Of a stretch of DNA of 64,000 nt, positions 45,421 to 57,043 are shown one piece after another. The DNA comes from Xylogone sp. PMI_703 (lineage: Eukaryota > Ascomycota > Leotiomycetes): NCBI GenBank assembly GCA_021399445.1, contig JAJTUQ010000007.1:806001-870000 (forward strand), read 5' to 3'. Under the pieces are notes generated by a model that saw only the letters and a list, made by a program, of their open reading frames with translations, was not told the DNA's origin and made no database searches. The translations under genes and the position numbers were made by a program. Each line of letters starts with the position of its first letter. Within the stretch, counting starts at the first letter, position 1.

Positions 45421-48400
45421 TTACTCAACGAACTCAACAATATCTCTGAGTTCATCGATTAGATCAGAATCAAATTCGTTCACCCATTCAGGAACAGGAT
45501 GACGAAGTTCCTCAAGAGGAATATCTGGTTTGATAAAAGGTCGTTTTGCTGGTGAGAGATCCGAAACTGGGCTCCTGGGCCTTTTATGTGAATCTCTTGA
45601 ATTTGTCGTTGGTGGTGTAAGAGGGTCATTTGTTGGCTTATCTGTATTGAATTCAAATACATCGTTGCTGTCTTTGTTGACGTAGTCAATATCATCTTGG
45701 TGGGGCGAAATCGGACTGCATAAATCAATAACATCCTTTTCATAGTCATTTTCTTGTTGGGATGGCACGATCTCCTCGGACTGAGATTCAGTCAATATTC
45801 TGGCCTTAGTATTTCCAGTTCTATCCTTCCTAAGGAGAGTTTCGGGGGACGGGAAATCTTCTATATCTGAGAGCGTTTCTATATCGGTTGTGTAATCGGA
45901 AATATTATTCCTAGAACCACCGCCTCCAACTGGAGACAGATCAGGTAGTTCTCCACTTGCATAAGGAAATTTCGGCTGCTTAAATCTCGAAAGACGGAGG
46001 TCATTATTCTTCTGGACCTTCTTATGGAGAGAACTGAGACTGCTTGAGGCCTGATCTTCATAAGATGGAGTTTCCTTTGCTAGGTCTATGACTTCTACAT
46101 CACTATCCGGGTTGGTTGCATGGTCGTGAATCCGTCTCGATTGAGAAGAAACATTGGGCTTATTACAGAGCGTTAGTATTCCTCCGTAATGGCAGTATAT
46201 CTCCAGGAACAGCTAACCTTAGTCTGGCCTTTTTCACTCCTAAATGCCGATTTGGAAGGGCTAGTAAGATTCTGCTGCCAACATGATATGTTAGTTCCGG
46301 CCGTGAGCTAAAAATGCCCGCATACCTTTCGGCTTTTTAAACTTTCACTATATCTATTATCATTCTGTCATGGTCAGGACCATTTCACCCCATAGTTATA
46401 TATCGAGATACATACCTTACGAGGCACCGTACTCTGCTCATCCCTCTTTGCAGTTGAGGACTAAGAAAGTGGTTAACAAGCAGTAATATGTGATAGAAGA
46501 AGTGAATAATTTTACTCTTCGAGCAAATACCTTTCGAGGCTTGTCAAGTCCCTCGTGGCAGCATTTGTGTTTACATTCTCTCCCATTCTTAGTGGCAGCC
46601 CCTCCACTGCAGGGATGATTGCACGTCCACCTACCGTTCGCCATCTGCACAGACTCGGCGACAACGTCTGTAGACTGTGTCTTACTTGTGGGGTTTTCTT
46701 CAGATATAATATTGTCGATGTCCTCGAACTCTTCAAGATGATCAACGGAGCCGTAATCACTCGAAGGACATTCAACCCCCTTAGCAACCTCCAATAGCTC
46801 CTCATCTTCGATGTCATTGAATTCGAACTCATTATTTTGTCTGTTCATCACATCCTTAGCTGTCTCAAATGATAGATTCATCTGTTGCTTCACTGGTTTT
46901 TGCACTGGAAAGGCTGACGCTGGAATATTTGGCTTGAGAATACTGGAACAAACTGTGCCTACTATATCATCGCACGCAAGGTGGCATTTGATTTCATCTT
47001 CTGAGCTACTCAGTTCCACAGTGAAAGAAATTTCACAGCCGTTTTGTAGATTCTTTATATTACCTCTCCAAAAGTGTACCACCTGTCCTGAGGAATGCTC
47101 AGCCATGAACGTGACAGAAGGAATCCTGCCAGCCCAGTTTGGAACAACGGTATTCTCGAAGGTCAGATGTGACTTAACAGTAATCTTTGGCAGTTCTCCC
47201 GGCTTTGGTGTGACCTTTTCTTCCTGCTTCGATGTCAGGATTAGTCGAGGAAATTTTGCCAAGGTATCCCGCATGTTCTTCCCATAAGGAGGGTTCTTAT
47301 TCATAATCCGCTCGATAACGGCTGTATCAAGATTTGCCAACTGCTCTACGCTATGAATATTGCTGCTCGTTAACTTCCGCACTGCAACAGGGCCGATATT
47401 TGGTATCTGCCGAAGCTGTAATGAAGAGTATTCCCAGTAACCAGCAGAGAGGCTGCGAATCAGATCTAGAGCATGCTTAGTAGACACGGCATCACAATCT
47501 GCGAGCTTGCAATCAGCTAAGCATTTTGACAAGCGCCGAATGTGTTGAAAGATAGTTTTGGTTTCCATCATGAATTGCCTACGAATAAGGTTGAAATCTT
47601 TACTGTTTGGGTACTCTATTCCCCCAAGTTGAACTTGTATAATCAGCGATATCTTGTGAGCAGTTGTAGTTATATTCTCCTCGATTGGAAATTTAATGAA
47701 TGGTGACTTGTTAAACTCCCGGAGACAAACCCTTTCACTGGGTTTCATTCGAAGGTCCCTGAATTCATGTGCTTGGCATAGGATATGGAGCTATATACAG
47801 ATAAGTAATAGAATATTTCAATTATCTTTGAGACTTACGATCTGTTCTGTCTTTGCATGAGGTGGTACACTGAGAATGAGTTTCATTGTCTCGAACTGAA
47901 TCATATATCGAGACATTGCATCGCCATATTCAGTACAAATGAATCGTTGTTCATTCGAAATAAGCCTATTTTCCTGAAGAAGCTTTATATCACGTTCACA
48001 AACAATCTCTAATTGTTCATCAGCATCTCGAGTCGAGCATGCCCCGTCAATTTTATAATAACTAGGATTCTGCCTCATCCTAACTGCTAAGAAGGTTCCA
48101 GACAACCAGGTCTTTGCAGTGTGGACATCACGAACGGTTCCTAGGCCAATCTCAGAATTGAGGTACTCAATAAGGTTAAGGTGAAGTGTGCTCTCCAGTA
48201 TCTCCTGTCCAGATATCATCTTCTTATACCTGTCAACTTTCTCAGACCGCGTCATAATAATTGCAATAGCCGTGTCATCAAACTGTGGTCGACCGGCTCG
48301 TCCAAGCATTTGCATTACTTCTAGGTCACAATATTCGCAAAGCATCCGGTCTTGGTATCCTACGGTGCCTTTCAGAACAACCAGGTGACATGGAAGATTG

Positions 48401-50445
48401 ACTCCCACGGCCAATGTCGAGGTGCAACAGATGACGCTAATATCACCTTGCAGAAACGCTCCCTCAATAGCATTTCTGTCTTCAGAGGCGAGTCCCGCAT
48501 GATGAAATGCAACACCGCATTCCACTAGATCTTCAAGATTTTTGTGTCCTACAGCTACACGACGGGCTGGCGCTGGCCATGCTCGCTCAGCCATTTTCTG
48601 TCCAGTCCACCAGGCAGCAAGACTCGCAGCAGTTCCTTCACAAGATTTCCTAGTGAAGCAGAAAACCATTATAGGTTTCTTTTGGGTGTACTTGGTGATG
48701 AGCTGTGGTAATTTCGAATCCAGGACCTTTTGAAACGCGTAATCATTTGACGGTCCATCATAACCATGGACATGCTTCTGCAATTTAACCGGTCTATAAT
48801 CTTCACCAAATCTCTCGCAATGGGCTGGCAAGTGGCCGTTGGTATGGTCCTTACCCAGCCAGACAGCTATGTCATGCGAGTTGGGAACTGTTGCACTGAG
48901 AGCGACGAACCTCACATTCGTGCCAACGGACTTCATTCTAGATACCACGGCCTCCAAGGTGGCTCCGCGAGAATCCTTGATGATATGAACTTCGTCAATT
49001 AGGAAGAGCTTCACCATTTGTAGAAGCCTAATATAGTCCTTCCATTTGCGAGTAATACTATCCCACTTCTCCGGAGTTGTCACAATTATGGAAGCATTGC
49101 GGACGGCGTTCATCTCTGCATGCTCTGTATCACCCGTCAGTTCAGCACAGGGTAGGTTAAGATGGGCGAATTTCTTCTGCCAATCCTTCACCCTCTCATA
49201 ACAGAGACTTTTAGTTGGTGCCTGATACGCAATCTTGAATTGACCAGAATCATAACCCTCAACAAGTCTGCAGATTGCCAGCTCCAGTAATACTGTCTTC
49301 CCGCTTCCTGTAGGAGCTGAGATGACTACGTTATCATCTGTTCTGTACATAGCGTTAAAACACTTAGACTGAACTGCATTGAACAATTGATAAGGAAAAA
49401 GCTGTCGGAACCTATCCGGAAGTTCACGAGGAGATACCAACTGGATCCCATGTGCTTTGGGCGGTAAATGATCTGGGGGTATTATATTCTTTGAACACGA
49501 AGGGGGAGGGTCGTCCATAATCTCTCTATGCGTATCAAAAGGGTCCAGCTCATCTCCTCCACGGAAAGCCGGGACCACATCAGATGTATCCGAGTAATCC
49601 AGAGAAGGTCCTTCATGAAAGCTTCCTCGAGCAGCTACTCGTGGTCTCGAGGTCCTATTCATAGATATCCTAGTAGAGGGACTAGAATTCTCCATCGGAA
49701 GAGGGGAACTATCGAAAACCGCAGGTGTCCTGGGACCACACGGGTAATTCCCTTCACAATATCAGCTCCATGTTTATATAATAACCATAAAGCCGTTCGA
49801 TAGTCTGTAGTAATAGAGAAAGAGAAAGAGAAAGAGAAAGAAAAAACTCACTGAAATTAAGCAACGGCGTAACAGGAGAAGACCGAGGAAGACCCTGCTC
49901 CACATTATCTCCCCGCAAGAACGGCGATGAAAACTCATTATTTCTCTTCTCCCCCACTTGTCTCTGGAATAGCATATTGTTAGCTAATTGGCTGATGGGA
50001 CTATAAGCCGGACCACCGTCAGGTGCTGGATGTATAGTATCTCCCGGTCGTACATGCTGAGCGAATCTGAATGGCGCGTTTGATATGGCTGCATGGTTGT
50101 CATCTAGTCTTTGATCGTAGTGTGATGCCGTGAAGAAACCGAAGGGATGTTGGATTGAGTTTCTACTATAAGTTGTGCTATGATCTATGTATAGAGCAGG
50201 CTCATTGTCAGTGTTGATTGAAGTTGTAGGGGATAGGAATACTAACCATAGGCTTGTGACGACGAAGCAGGAAACCGTTCCGGCTGACGGAAAGGAGGTA
50301 ATTTTGGAGACAATCTTGACATATTAGCCTCATTACTACCCCTTGAGCTATGAAGAGGGTGTATAGAATGTCCACGAGCTTGCTGCCCAGAAGGAGCACT
50401 GCCTCTAATCCATAAAGTAGGAGTGGATCTGGTCTTCTGATCCAT
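45421..50445 (-). CDS. HFM1: Meiotic DNA helicase HFM1/MER3
   Basis: Ski2-like DNA helicase that promotes interfering crossovers in meiosis. Eight exons in my model: 50445-50247, 50178-49852, 49751-47839, 47790-46531, 46460-46416, 46364-46326, 46274-46218 and 46158-45421; about 1,525 aa. The helicase core is unmistakable: SAPTGSGKT (Walker A, about residue 321), DEVH box near 428, SAT motif (VALSATVP), and QMLGRAGRPQFDD (motif VI). The winged helix and Sec63 domain follow (IPNIGPVAVRKL in its HhH part). A Cys/His cluster CNHPCSGG...CKHKCCH near the end is typical of MER3. The C-terminal tail is disordered and spread over three tiny exons. The first two exons are least certain: the acceptor before 49751 is AAG rather than YAG. 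The ATG at 50445 is the first in frame. Confidence 0.9.
49815..49840. repeat. (GAGAAA)n repeat inside an HFM1 intron
   Basis: Four or more GAGAAA units on the + strand, read as a pyrimidine tract on the coding strand, directly after the donor of the second intron. Confidence 0.6.
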
Positions 50446-51172
50446 ATTATGGCCGAGAATTGCTGCGAAATAGCACAAAATCTTTATCGGGCAAATTAAA
50501 GCTCTCTTGCTCTCAAAAAGTCAATAATCTGAACGTCTCAGTTATGATTCAAACCTAGAAAACCTAGTAGGTGACTACAGTTTAGATTGAAAAAGCGAGT
50601 AGAATGAAGGAAAGTTACGAGAAATGTCAATGTTGTAAGGGGAATAGCACCGTGAGCACACACACACACGGACGGCATTCTACCCCTCAAATCCTGTATG
50701 CCAGCAGGAAAGTAACTCAACCAAAAGATGACTCAAAAGAGCAGAGAAAAATTTACTTCAGCCGCTGACTGTATCTCTAAAATTCTGTTCTAGTTACGCA
50801 TCATGTGTTGCGCAGCTTTCCAAAACATGAAATTTAGGTTGAAAAGGACATTCCCTGTAATGACGATATCATAAAATCTATACCAAAGCGGTAGCACATG
50901 CTCTTAACGTAGAAGCTCTCGTATACTACTGACCTTGCCTCCACCAAAATCATCGCTCTACCTATTGGGAATAAAGAGATGCAATGCACACATATACACA
51001 AGTTTCATTTCGTTCCGTTTTCCGAGTAGTTAAACCTTTCCCACCCCCAGCCGCATCCGATTTGACCGTACCTGAGAAAGCATCTTTTGACCAGACCCCG
51101 CGCCTGGAGTGATAGGTTTAACCCCATTATTGTTTTACACCTTACCCGCACAATTCTAGCATTTCATAAAAT
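50446..51172. other. Spacer between HFM1 and the nucleotide-sugar transporter
   Basis: A 727-bp stretch with the HFM1 promoter and the transporter 3' end. It includes a short CA repeat at about 50657-50668. No gene is visible. Confidence 0.45.
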
Positions 51173-52903
51173 TCAATCATCTCGTCTTACTTTCCCCCTT
51201 GACGATCCTACTCTGGAATGATGTCTCAGGGGTGAGGACGGTCTGGAAGTGGACAGCCCAGCCGATTTTAGCGATTCCACTGGCTCTGGCATTAGAAGGT
51301 CCTGTGGTGCCGGTACTTCAAGTCTGGGAGTGTAACCATTATCGATCGTAGTTTTCTCGTAGCTTGCAATATTGATCGGAGGGGGTCGTGACCGTTTCCG
51401 ATCTGGACCACTGTAAAGATATGTTGAGAATATGACAATCGCTGTACCAATAATAAACTGTCAAAAGGAGTTAGCCACATATTTTCTGCAAGTAATATAT
51501 CGAGACTGAGGAAAGTACATGAAACTTACATTGAAAGTGACCGGAAACTCAAAGAACCAAACACTGAAGAGGAAGCTAATAATAATGCTAATGCTCGTAG
51601 CAAAGTTTTTGGCAATATTATCCGCATAGTTTATGCACATAGCCACAAGGACACCACCAAATGCCTGGAAGATGATCGCAGTCCATACCACCGAGTTGTA
51701 CCCGTCGAAGAAGCCATTCTGTGCAATCTCCTCTCCATCCTTAATGATAACGCCAAAGATCAACGCCGGGAAGAGCGAGTAAAAGGATAGCTGGATATTC
51801 CTGATCCAAACTGTAACGTGCTGCGTCGACTCCTTAAGGACTTTCTCGAAATATACGCCCGTTAGACCGGATATCATAGCTGAGATCAACACCGATGACA
51901 ACCCAATTGAGTAGTTCATGATCGGTTTGACCAGACCCTGATCTTCTTGAATTCCTTCATAAGTAGCGGATCGTTTTTTCAGGCCCTCGCCGAGTTGATC
52001 AAGTCCCCTCTTCGTGAGCTCTCTCGCTACTTCTACCGCTCCGCTACCCATATGGCCTAACTCGTGGAATGATCGAGGGAAGTAGAACTGTGATTGCGCC
52101 TCATCGATAGGAGTGGCACCCGTGGCATCACCGCCTGGTAATTGCACAATTGTAACACCGATAGTTAGGAGCACGAGAGCCACCTATCGTTTCGAGGAGA
52201 GTGCTCTCCCCAACATCGTCACACTGAAAAGAGCCGTAGTGAGGATCTGTTAAGAAAAACCACCAATTAGCAACAACCCAGTCATACCAGTCTATAGAAT
52301 CTCCCAATATGTTGTCTGACCTTAAGCTGATAAAGGATCTGAAAGTGCACCGCATCCAAGTTGCTAACAGCTACATACTGCAGGGAATTCTGCAGAGTGT
52401 AGAGCGTCGCAGGAATAGCCAATTTCCATCCATCCCCAGAGAACACCGACGTGTATAGTTGTTCGAAAAGCACAGTCGCGGGCGTCGAAGGAGGGAGAGT
52501 CTTGGATATGTCGTACAATGCAATGGTCAGACTGACTGCTAACTTGATGACCTCATTGAGGAAGACCGCGGTGGATGTCAAATATCGATGATTCCCAGCC
52601 AATGGCATTATCCGGGAGTAATGCATGATCTACGACTCGTTAACCTTCCCATCATCTTATCGACTGGTGTTCTTGTTTGTGTGTAATTGTTGTAGACAGA
52701 AAAGAGGGAGAAAAGCGCTGGTAGCTGTCATAAAAGAGCTGGGGGAGGTTCAAACTAACGAGTATGAGAGCGGAATTTTGGAACGTAAGCTGCAGAACCC
52801 ATTAGCATATTATAACTTCTAGAGCCCCATCACTATTTTCTCTGCCCCTCCACATAGGATTCCTCACAGTAATTAGTGATACATGCTTCATGGGCACCCC
52901 CAT
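51173..52903 (-). CDS. Golgi UDP-galactose / UDP-N-acetylglucosamine transporter (SLC35A type), with an in-frame TAG
   Basis: Multi-pass antiporter importing a UDP-sugar into the Golgi in exchange for UMP. Five exons, 52903-52868, 52789-52760, 52629-52321, 52246-51530 and 51457-51173, all joining in phase 0 (458 sense positions plus stop). The tiny first exons supply MGVPMKHVSLIT and LTFQNSALIL, which run straight into IMHYSRIMPL as expected for the family. SNLDAVHFQILYQLKILTTALF is the signature around the third splice. Later, several hydrophobic helices and the FIIGTAIVIFSTYLYS final helix are intact. One defect stands out: codon 146 is TAG (52186-52184), directly after SSKR, where relatives have tryptophan before VALVLLTIGV. 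Everything downstream remains open. It may be a pseudogene, a sequencing error or a recoded gene. The exact sugar is not determined. Confidence 0.85.
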
Positions 52904-54703
52904 AAAGGTGGGTGCATGATGCAGCCGGTCTGCCAAAACCATGGTAGGCAAAACCTTCCCCCGGTCGTCGATGTTCTAATGAGTACCTCCGTAGAGCAGC
53001 TCCCAGCAGCGAGAAGAAAATGCAAAAACGAGCAACGAAAAACAAGGGAAAGGGAGAGGAAAGGATTCGAAACGAATGCCCTATGTGCAGGCAGGCGGTG
53101 TATATGTGAGCGCGCGTGGACTAGAAAAGACGATGGACGTAGGAAAACAATTATTTTAGAAAAAAGGAAAGCCCAAATCAAGATGCGTTGGTCGTTACCT
53201 CCGTCTCCCTTTCAAGAAGCCCTGCCGCCCAACTGGGGGCGTCTCGTTGCCCATCTGGATCGCTCTGCGACGCCTCTGACATGGGCTGTGACGGGTTTGG
53301 GTCCAGCAGCCCCGCCAGCGGGCCAATGGGTGCGCGGGCATCACCTGCAGAAGGGACGACTGGCTGCAACGTAAAAAATCTGGGGGAAGTCCTCTGTTGC
53401 CATTGCACTGCTCTCCACCACATGCACCAGAAAAGGGGACCTCGGAAGGACTGCTGCATCCCTCTTGGGCTTGGTGGACTCCTTGTTCGCATGCCACGGC
53501 GGGGTCCAGCCAACGCCTGCAGCGACCCCTTCTCTCCCTGACTGACTGTACTGTAAATTGTAGCTTAGTCGCGGCCTCTCTCTCTGTAGTCATTCCAGTA
53601 CCACACCGCCATGAGCCTGAGTAGCCTGAGTAGCCAGGCCATGAGACCATCTTTTGCTCTTGCCCGTGGCCTAGAACCCCGCGCTGTCGAAAGTCTGGCG
53701 TATAGGGCTTCACATTATGCCCTTAAGAGACTTGGAACCTGCACTTGTGATGCCCTCTCCTGGGGATCGAAGAGCGCTCTAGAGCATCCTTAGCGTCATG
53801 AGATCATGCGGTTCCTCCCGCATTTACTTGAACACCCTCCATCAGATCTGCCTTTGCCATGACGATTCGATGCTTAGTGTTCCCTGTGCAGCTGAGAACT
53901 GCATCACACATCCTAATTTCATCTAGAAGTACTGATGCTGACAACAAGTGGCGCGGGGGACCTGTGGCGCAACTTCCCCAGGATGATGTGGCTCAAAACA
54001 ACACCACATGGCCCAACTTGCTTCCAAGCCCTTATCCTGCACCTGATTCAATACTCTTCATGCTGGTGAATTATGCAATTATACTTGCTGATAAGATAAA
54101 GATGAAGATAGCACAAGAGGATAATACCTCAGACGTCTTACAAAGTTCTCGTCTCAACGGGCCATTGTGGAAATCATTTGACATCTCGGACCCTCTAGCA
54201 TCCAAGTCATTCTCTCGACAATGTATCTGGTAGCAAGTTCCAGCCAAAAAGCGCCAATTATTATGTATATTTTCGTCACTACTTATATTCTTCATACAAA
54301 TTCGTAAATCTCTTTAAATCCCCCAGAAATTATCATTCTCCAAAAGAACGCTTTGCTCCACATAACAAACAGAAAACAAAACAAAAGAGCTCAACGAAGA
54401 AGGTGGTGATAATACATGTCAGAAAAGTCGCAAGCGTAAACCGCCGGTAGAAGAGCAAAAACCAATCATGCCCGCCGTCGCCTCTAGAAATACATGGTAA
54501 AATAAAAGCTCGGGTATATGAATACACGTAAATGTAAACATGAAAGTGGAATCGAAAGGGAAAAGATAATATAAAATAAAATAAAGCTTGGCGGAGAAAG
54601 CTGAGACGGAACAAAGGAAAAGTAATTAGATGTGCTCGTTAGAGCATATATGTACGTGTCGTAATATTCGCTTCTCAAACGTGTACTGCCATGGACAAGT
54701 CTC
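52904..54703. other. Gene-free spacer upstream of the transporter
   Basis: About 1.8 kb between the transporter start and the 3' end of the next leftward gene. Overlapping open frames of 110-170 codons around 53.2-53.7 kb lie on both strands and show no domain or plausible start. A short direct repeat of GAGTAGCCT occurs near 53619-53636. I see no gene. Confidence 0.45.
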
Positions 54704-57043
54704 TCATATCCCCCAGAACTCATCACGCTCGTGGAGATCGCCTAGAGCATAGTCCTGATTTTGCGCATATCGCCCGCCATTATCTGCAAATCGAACTCCG
54801 CTCGAACTCCGGTTTCTGCCGCTTCGTCGTTGTCCATGTTCTTCCTCTACTTGGCTGCTTGACCGGCTTCTTACCGAGCCATGTCTCGCAGCGTGAGCTG
54901 GGGCTCCAGAGTTGTATTTATCACTTCTCCTGCGGGCCGTGACGACGGAATTAGGCCGCACATGGTCTTTAGAAACACGCTTGCCCATAACCTCTCTCCT
55001 CGATTCCTCATCAGACTCGAAGCTTAGAAAGTCAGAAAGATCAGGTGATGGTTCAGCTGTGTCAATCTCATACTCATCATCTAGCGGCTGGTCAAGGTAC
55101 AAAAGAATGCGCTCTTTGCCTGTTGACGGGTTGCCACGTATGGTGCTTACAGACGATGCCTGAGAGTATCGGGATGCTGTTCGGGATGTCGCTCTAGATG
55201 CCGTTCTGCTTGGTGCTCGCGGAGGCGATCTTTGCTCTATTTTATGCTCCTCGATGATCTGTTCTCGCATTAAAGCCCGTTTCTGCCTGAGGGCTTCCAG
55301 AAGCGCCTCTTCCTGTTTGGTGACAGCCATCATCCTACTACTTCGTGGTGCCATTATGGGCACTTCCATGGACGTTGGAGAAGTTGGAGGGGACGTGTGT
55401 TGAGTGGACCTCATGGAAGAGCTGGTTGCAGTGGTGTTAGTGGTGGTAGTTGAAGCCTTGGAATATCTCTTTTCCTTATGTGATCTTCCTTGATCAGCTT
55501 GTAGTTGAGATTGCCAATTATGTGACGGTCTGTTAGATGAGCTTTCTGGAATAGTGAGGTAGGGGTTGCTCTGGGGTGCCTGCTGTTTGGGTGGATGTGA
55601 CCTTCCTAAAGACGACGGCGCCCTTGGATTTTGCTGCCCTGGTGGGTAGCGGCCTCCAGGGTTCATTAAGCTTATCTTTTGTGCATTAACACTCGCCGTA
55701 GTGCTGGTATAAGATCGGGCATCAAACGATGAGGGCTCCGTATCCGAATTCTCTCCTTCTGACTCCGAAGATAATGACAAGACGCTATTCTGCTGGAGAT
55801 CTGAATTCGAAAATGCGCTCGCACTAGTATGTCTTGAGGTCTTGGTGTTGCGACTTGAAATACTTGCTGCGCTCGATTGCTCCCAATGCGGAGATGCCAT
55901 GCTCTGGCGAACATTTTTCCATGAGAATGGGCCATGAGGACTAAGCTGTTGTGGGTCTGCAATTCGAGAGCCATTTACTGGCTGAGGCGTAAGGTGCTTT
56001 CCAGATTGTCTTTGGGGTGGTATATCTGATCCATCTAAAACTCTTGATTCTGGAATTTGCGTCATATGAGGAGAAGGTCGTCCATGTGAATAATCATAAT
56101 TATCGTGATGGCTATTGTACTGGGGTGCGTTGTGGTCCGGGTGCCTAGAAGAATGAGAGATATTTGAACGAATGCTCTGCTTCGTGGACTGCAGGCTTTC
56201 CTTGGAAGGCGCCTTCTGCAGCTTCCGCCTTCCAGAATTGGAACGGGTTCTTCCCATAATTTGGGATATACCAGTATCCGGGGTCAATATGGACGAATTG
56301 GCGGTATTTGGTGTCTTATCGTGCTTCTTTCCTGGCATTGGAAAGAGGGATGACAGATCTAGCCGCGTGGGCTTCTTTTTCGAGCTCTTATCTCTGGGAT
56401 AGTCGTCACTTTCTTCATCCCCGCCATATGTCAAGACAGCCTTCTCCAACTCCGGCAGTCCGGGTGGAGGAATAACAGGGGGCAAACCTTTCCGTAAGGC
56501 CAAATCCCGTGCAGATGAATTCGAAGTCTGTTGAGATATCGCCAGCGGGGATTTATTGCGGTCATAATATGACTTCAGGGTGGAAGATGAATCTTCGTGA
56601 CGCATTTTGCGCCGTACACTGGAAGTATCTGTGCCCACGTCCTCACCGTGTCTCGATCCCAATAGTGTAGAAGAAGCCTTGCCTCGTAACCGTGGCCGTT
56701 CAAAGGCGTCTTGTTGTTCTTGTGGTGCGTACGAGCCTGGGAAGCTTTCGTTATCCTGAACCGATCGTGTTGATGCTGTCTCGGCCGTGGATTCTGATAT
56801 GGAAATGCTCATTGCACTAGACTTGGAACTCGGATACCTCCACGAAGCGTCGTCCCGGAGAGGAGCATCAATGTTCAAGCTGGCACCCGTTCCTAATATT
56901 CGCGATGCTTTGGATTGACTAGCGGTCAGAGGTGGGACGTCTCCCGGGCCACTCCCTTTCCCAGAGTGTCCAGCAGCACTCCTGCGCCCCGGGATGGGGA
57001 ATGAGAACTTCGAAGTACGACCCATTGCTCGGCACTCATTCAT
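54704..57043 (-). CDS. Large, mostly disordered hypothetical protein
   Basis: One uninterrupted frame of 779 codons. I do not recognise a characterised family. Nearly the whole protein is rich in Ser, Pro, Arg, Gln and Asn, which implies intrinsic disorder. Short ordered-looking islands are LPPVIPPPGLPELEKAVLTYGGDEE (about 190-215), a basic patch KKPTRLDLSSLFPMPGKKHDK, and a helical segment TKQEEALLEALRQKRALMREQIIEEHKIEQ (about 570-600). Arg-Ser-rich repeats (SRTASRATSRTASR) follow it, and the end is acidic then basic. The second methionine (codon 7, MGRTSKFSFPIPGRR) is an attractive alternative start at 57025. The length of the open frame and amphipathic helix argue for a real gene, perhaps a scaffold or a signalling substrate; that is inference. 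Confidence 0.8.
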   Translation of the reverse strand: MNECRAMGRTSKFSFPIPGRRSAAGHSGKGSGPGDVPPLTASQSKASRILGTGASLNIDAPLRDDASWRYPSSKSSAMSISISESTAETASTRSVQDNESFPGSYAPQEQQDAFERPRLRGKASSTLLGSRHGEDVGTDTSSVRRKMRHEDSSSTLKSYYDRNKSPLAISQQTSNSSARDLALRKGLPPVIPPPGLPELEKAVLTYGGDEESDDYPRDKSSKKKPTRLDLSSLFPMPGKKHDKTPNTANSSILTPDTGISQIMGRTRSNSGRRKLQKAPSKESLQSTKQSIRSNISHSSRHPDHNAPQYNSHHDNYDYSHGRPSPHMTQIPESRVLDGSDIPPQRQSGKHLTPQPVNGSRIADPQQLSPHGPFSWKNVRQSMASPHWEQSSAASISSRNTKTSRHTSASAFSNSDLQQNSVLSLSSESEGENSDTEPSSFDARSYTSTTASVNAQKISLMNPGGRYPPGQQNPRAPSSLGRSHPPKQQAPQSNPYLTIPESSSNRPSHNWQSQLQADQGRSHKEKRYSKASTTTTNTTATSSSMRSTQHTSPPTSPTSMEVPIMAPRSSRMMAVTKQEEALLEALRQKRALMREQIIEEHKIEQRSPPRAPSRTASRATSRTASRYSQASSVSTIRGNPSTGKERILLYLDQPLDDEYEIDTAEPSPDLSDFLSFESDEESRREVMGKRVSKDHVRPNSVVTARRRSDKYNSGAPAHAARHGSVRSRSSSQVEEEHGQRRSGRNRSSSGVRFADNGGRYAQNQDYALGDLHERDEFWGI

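Noticed and set aside
52126..52246. Removing the transporter TAG by a further intron
   Set aside because: No donor-acceptor pair removes only the stop. Using GATAG as the acceptor would skip 21 codons of conserved membrane sequence. The normal AACAG acceptor with branch site and T tract is far better.
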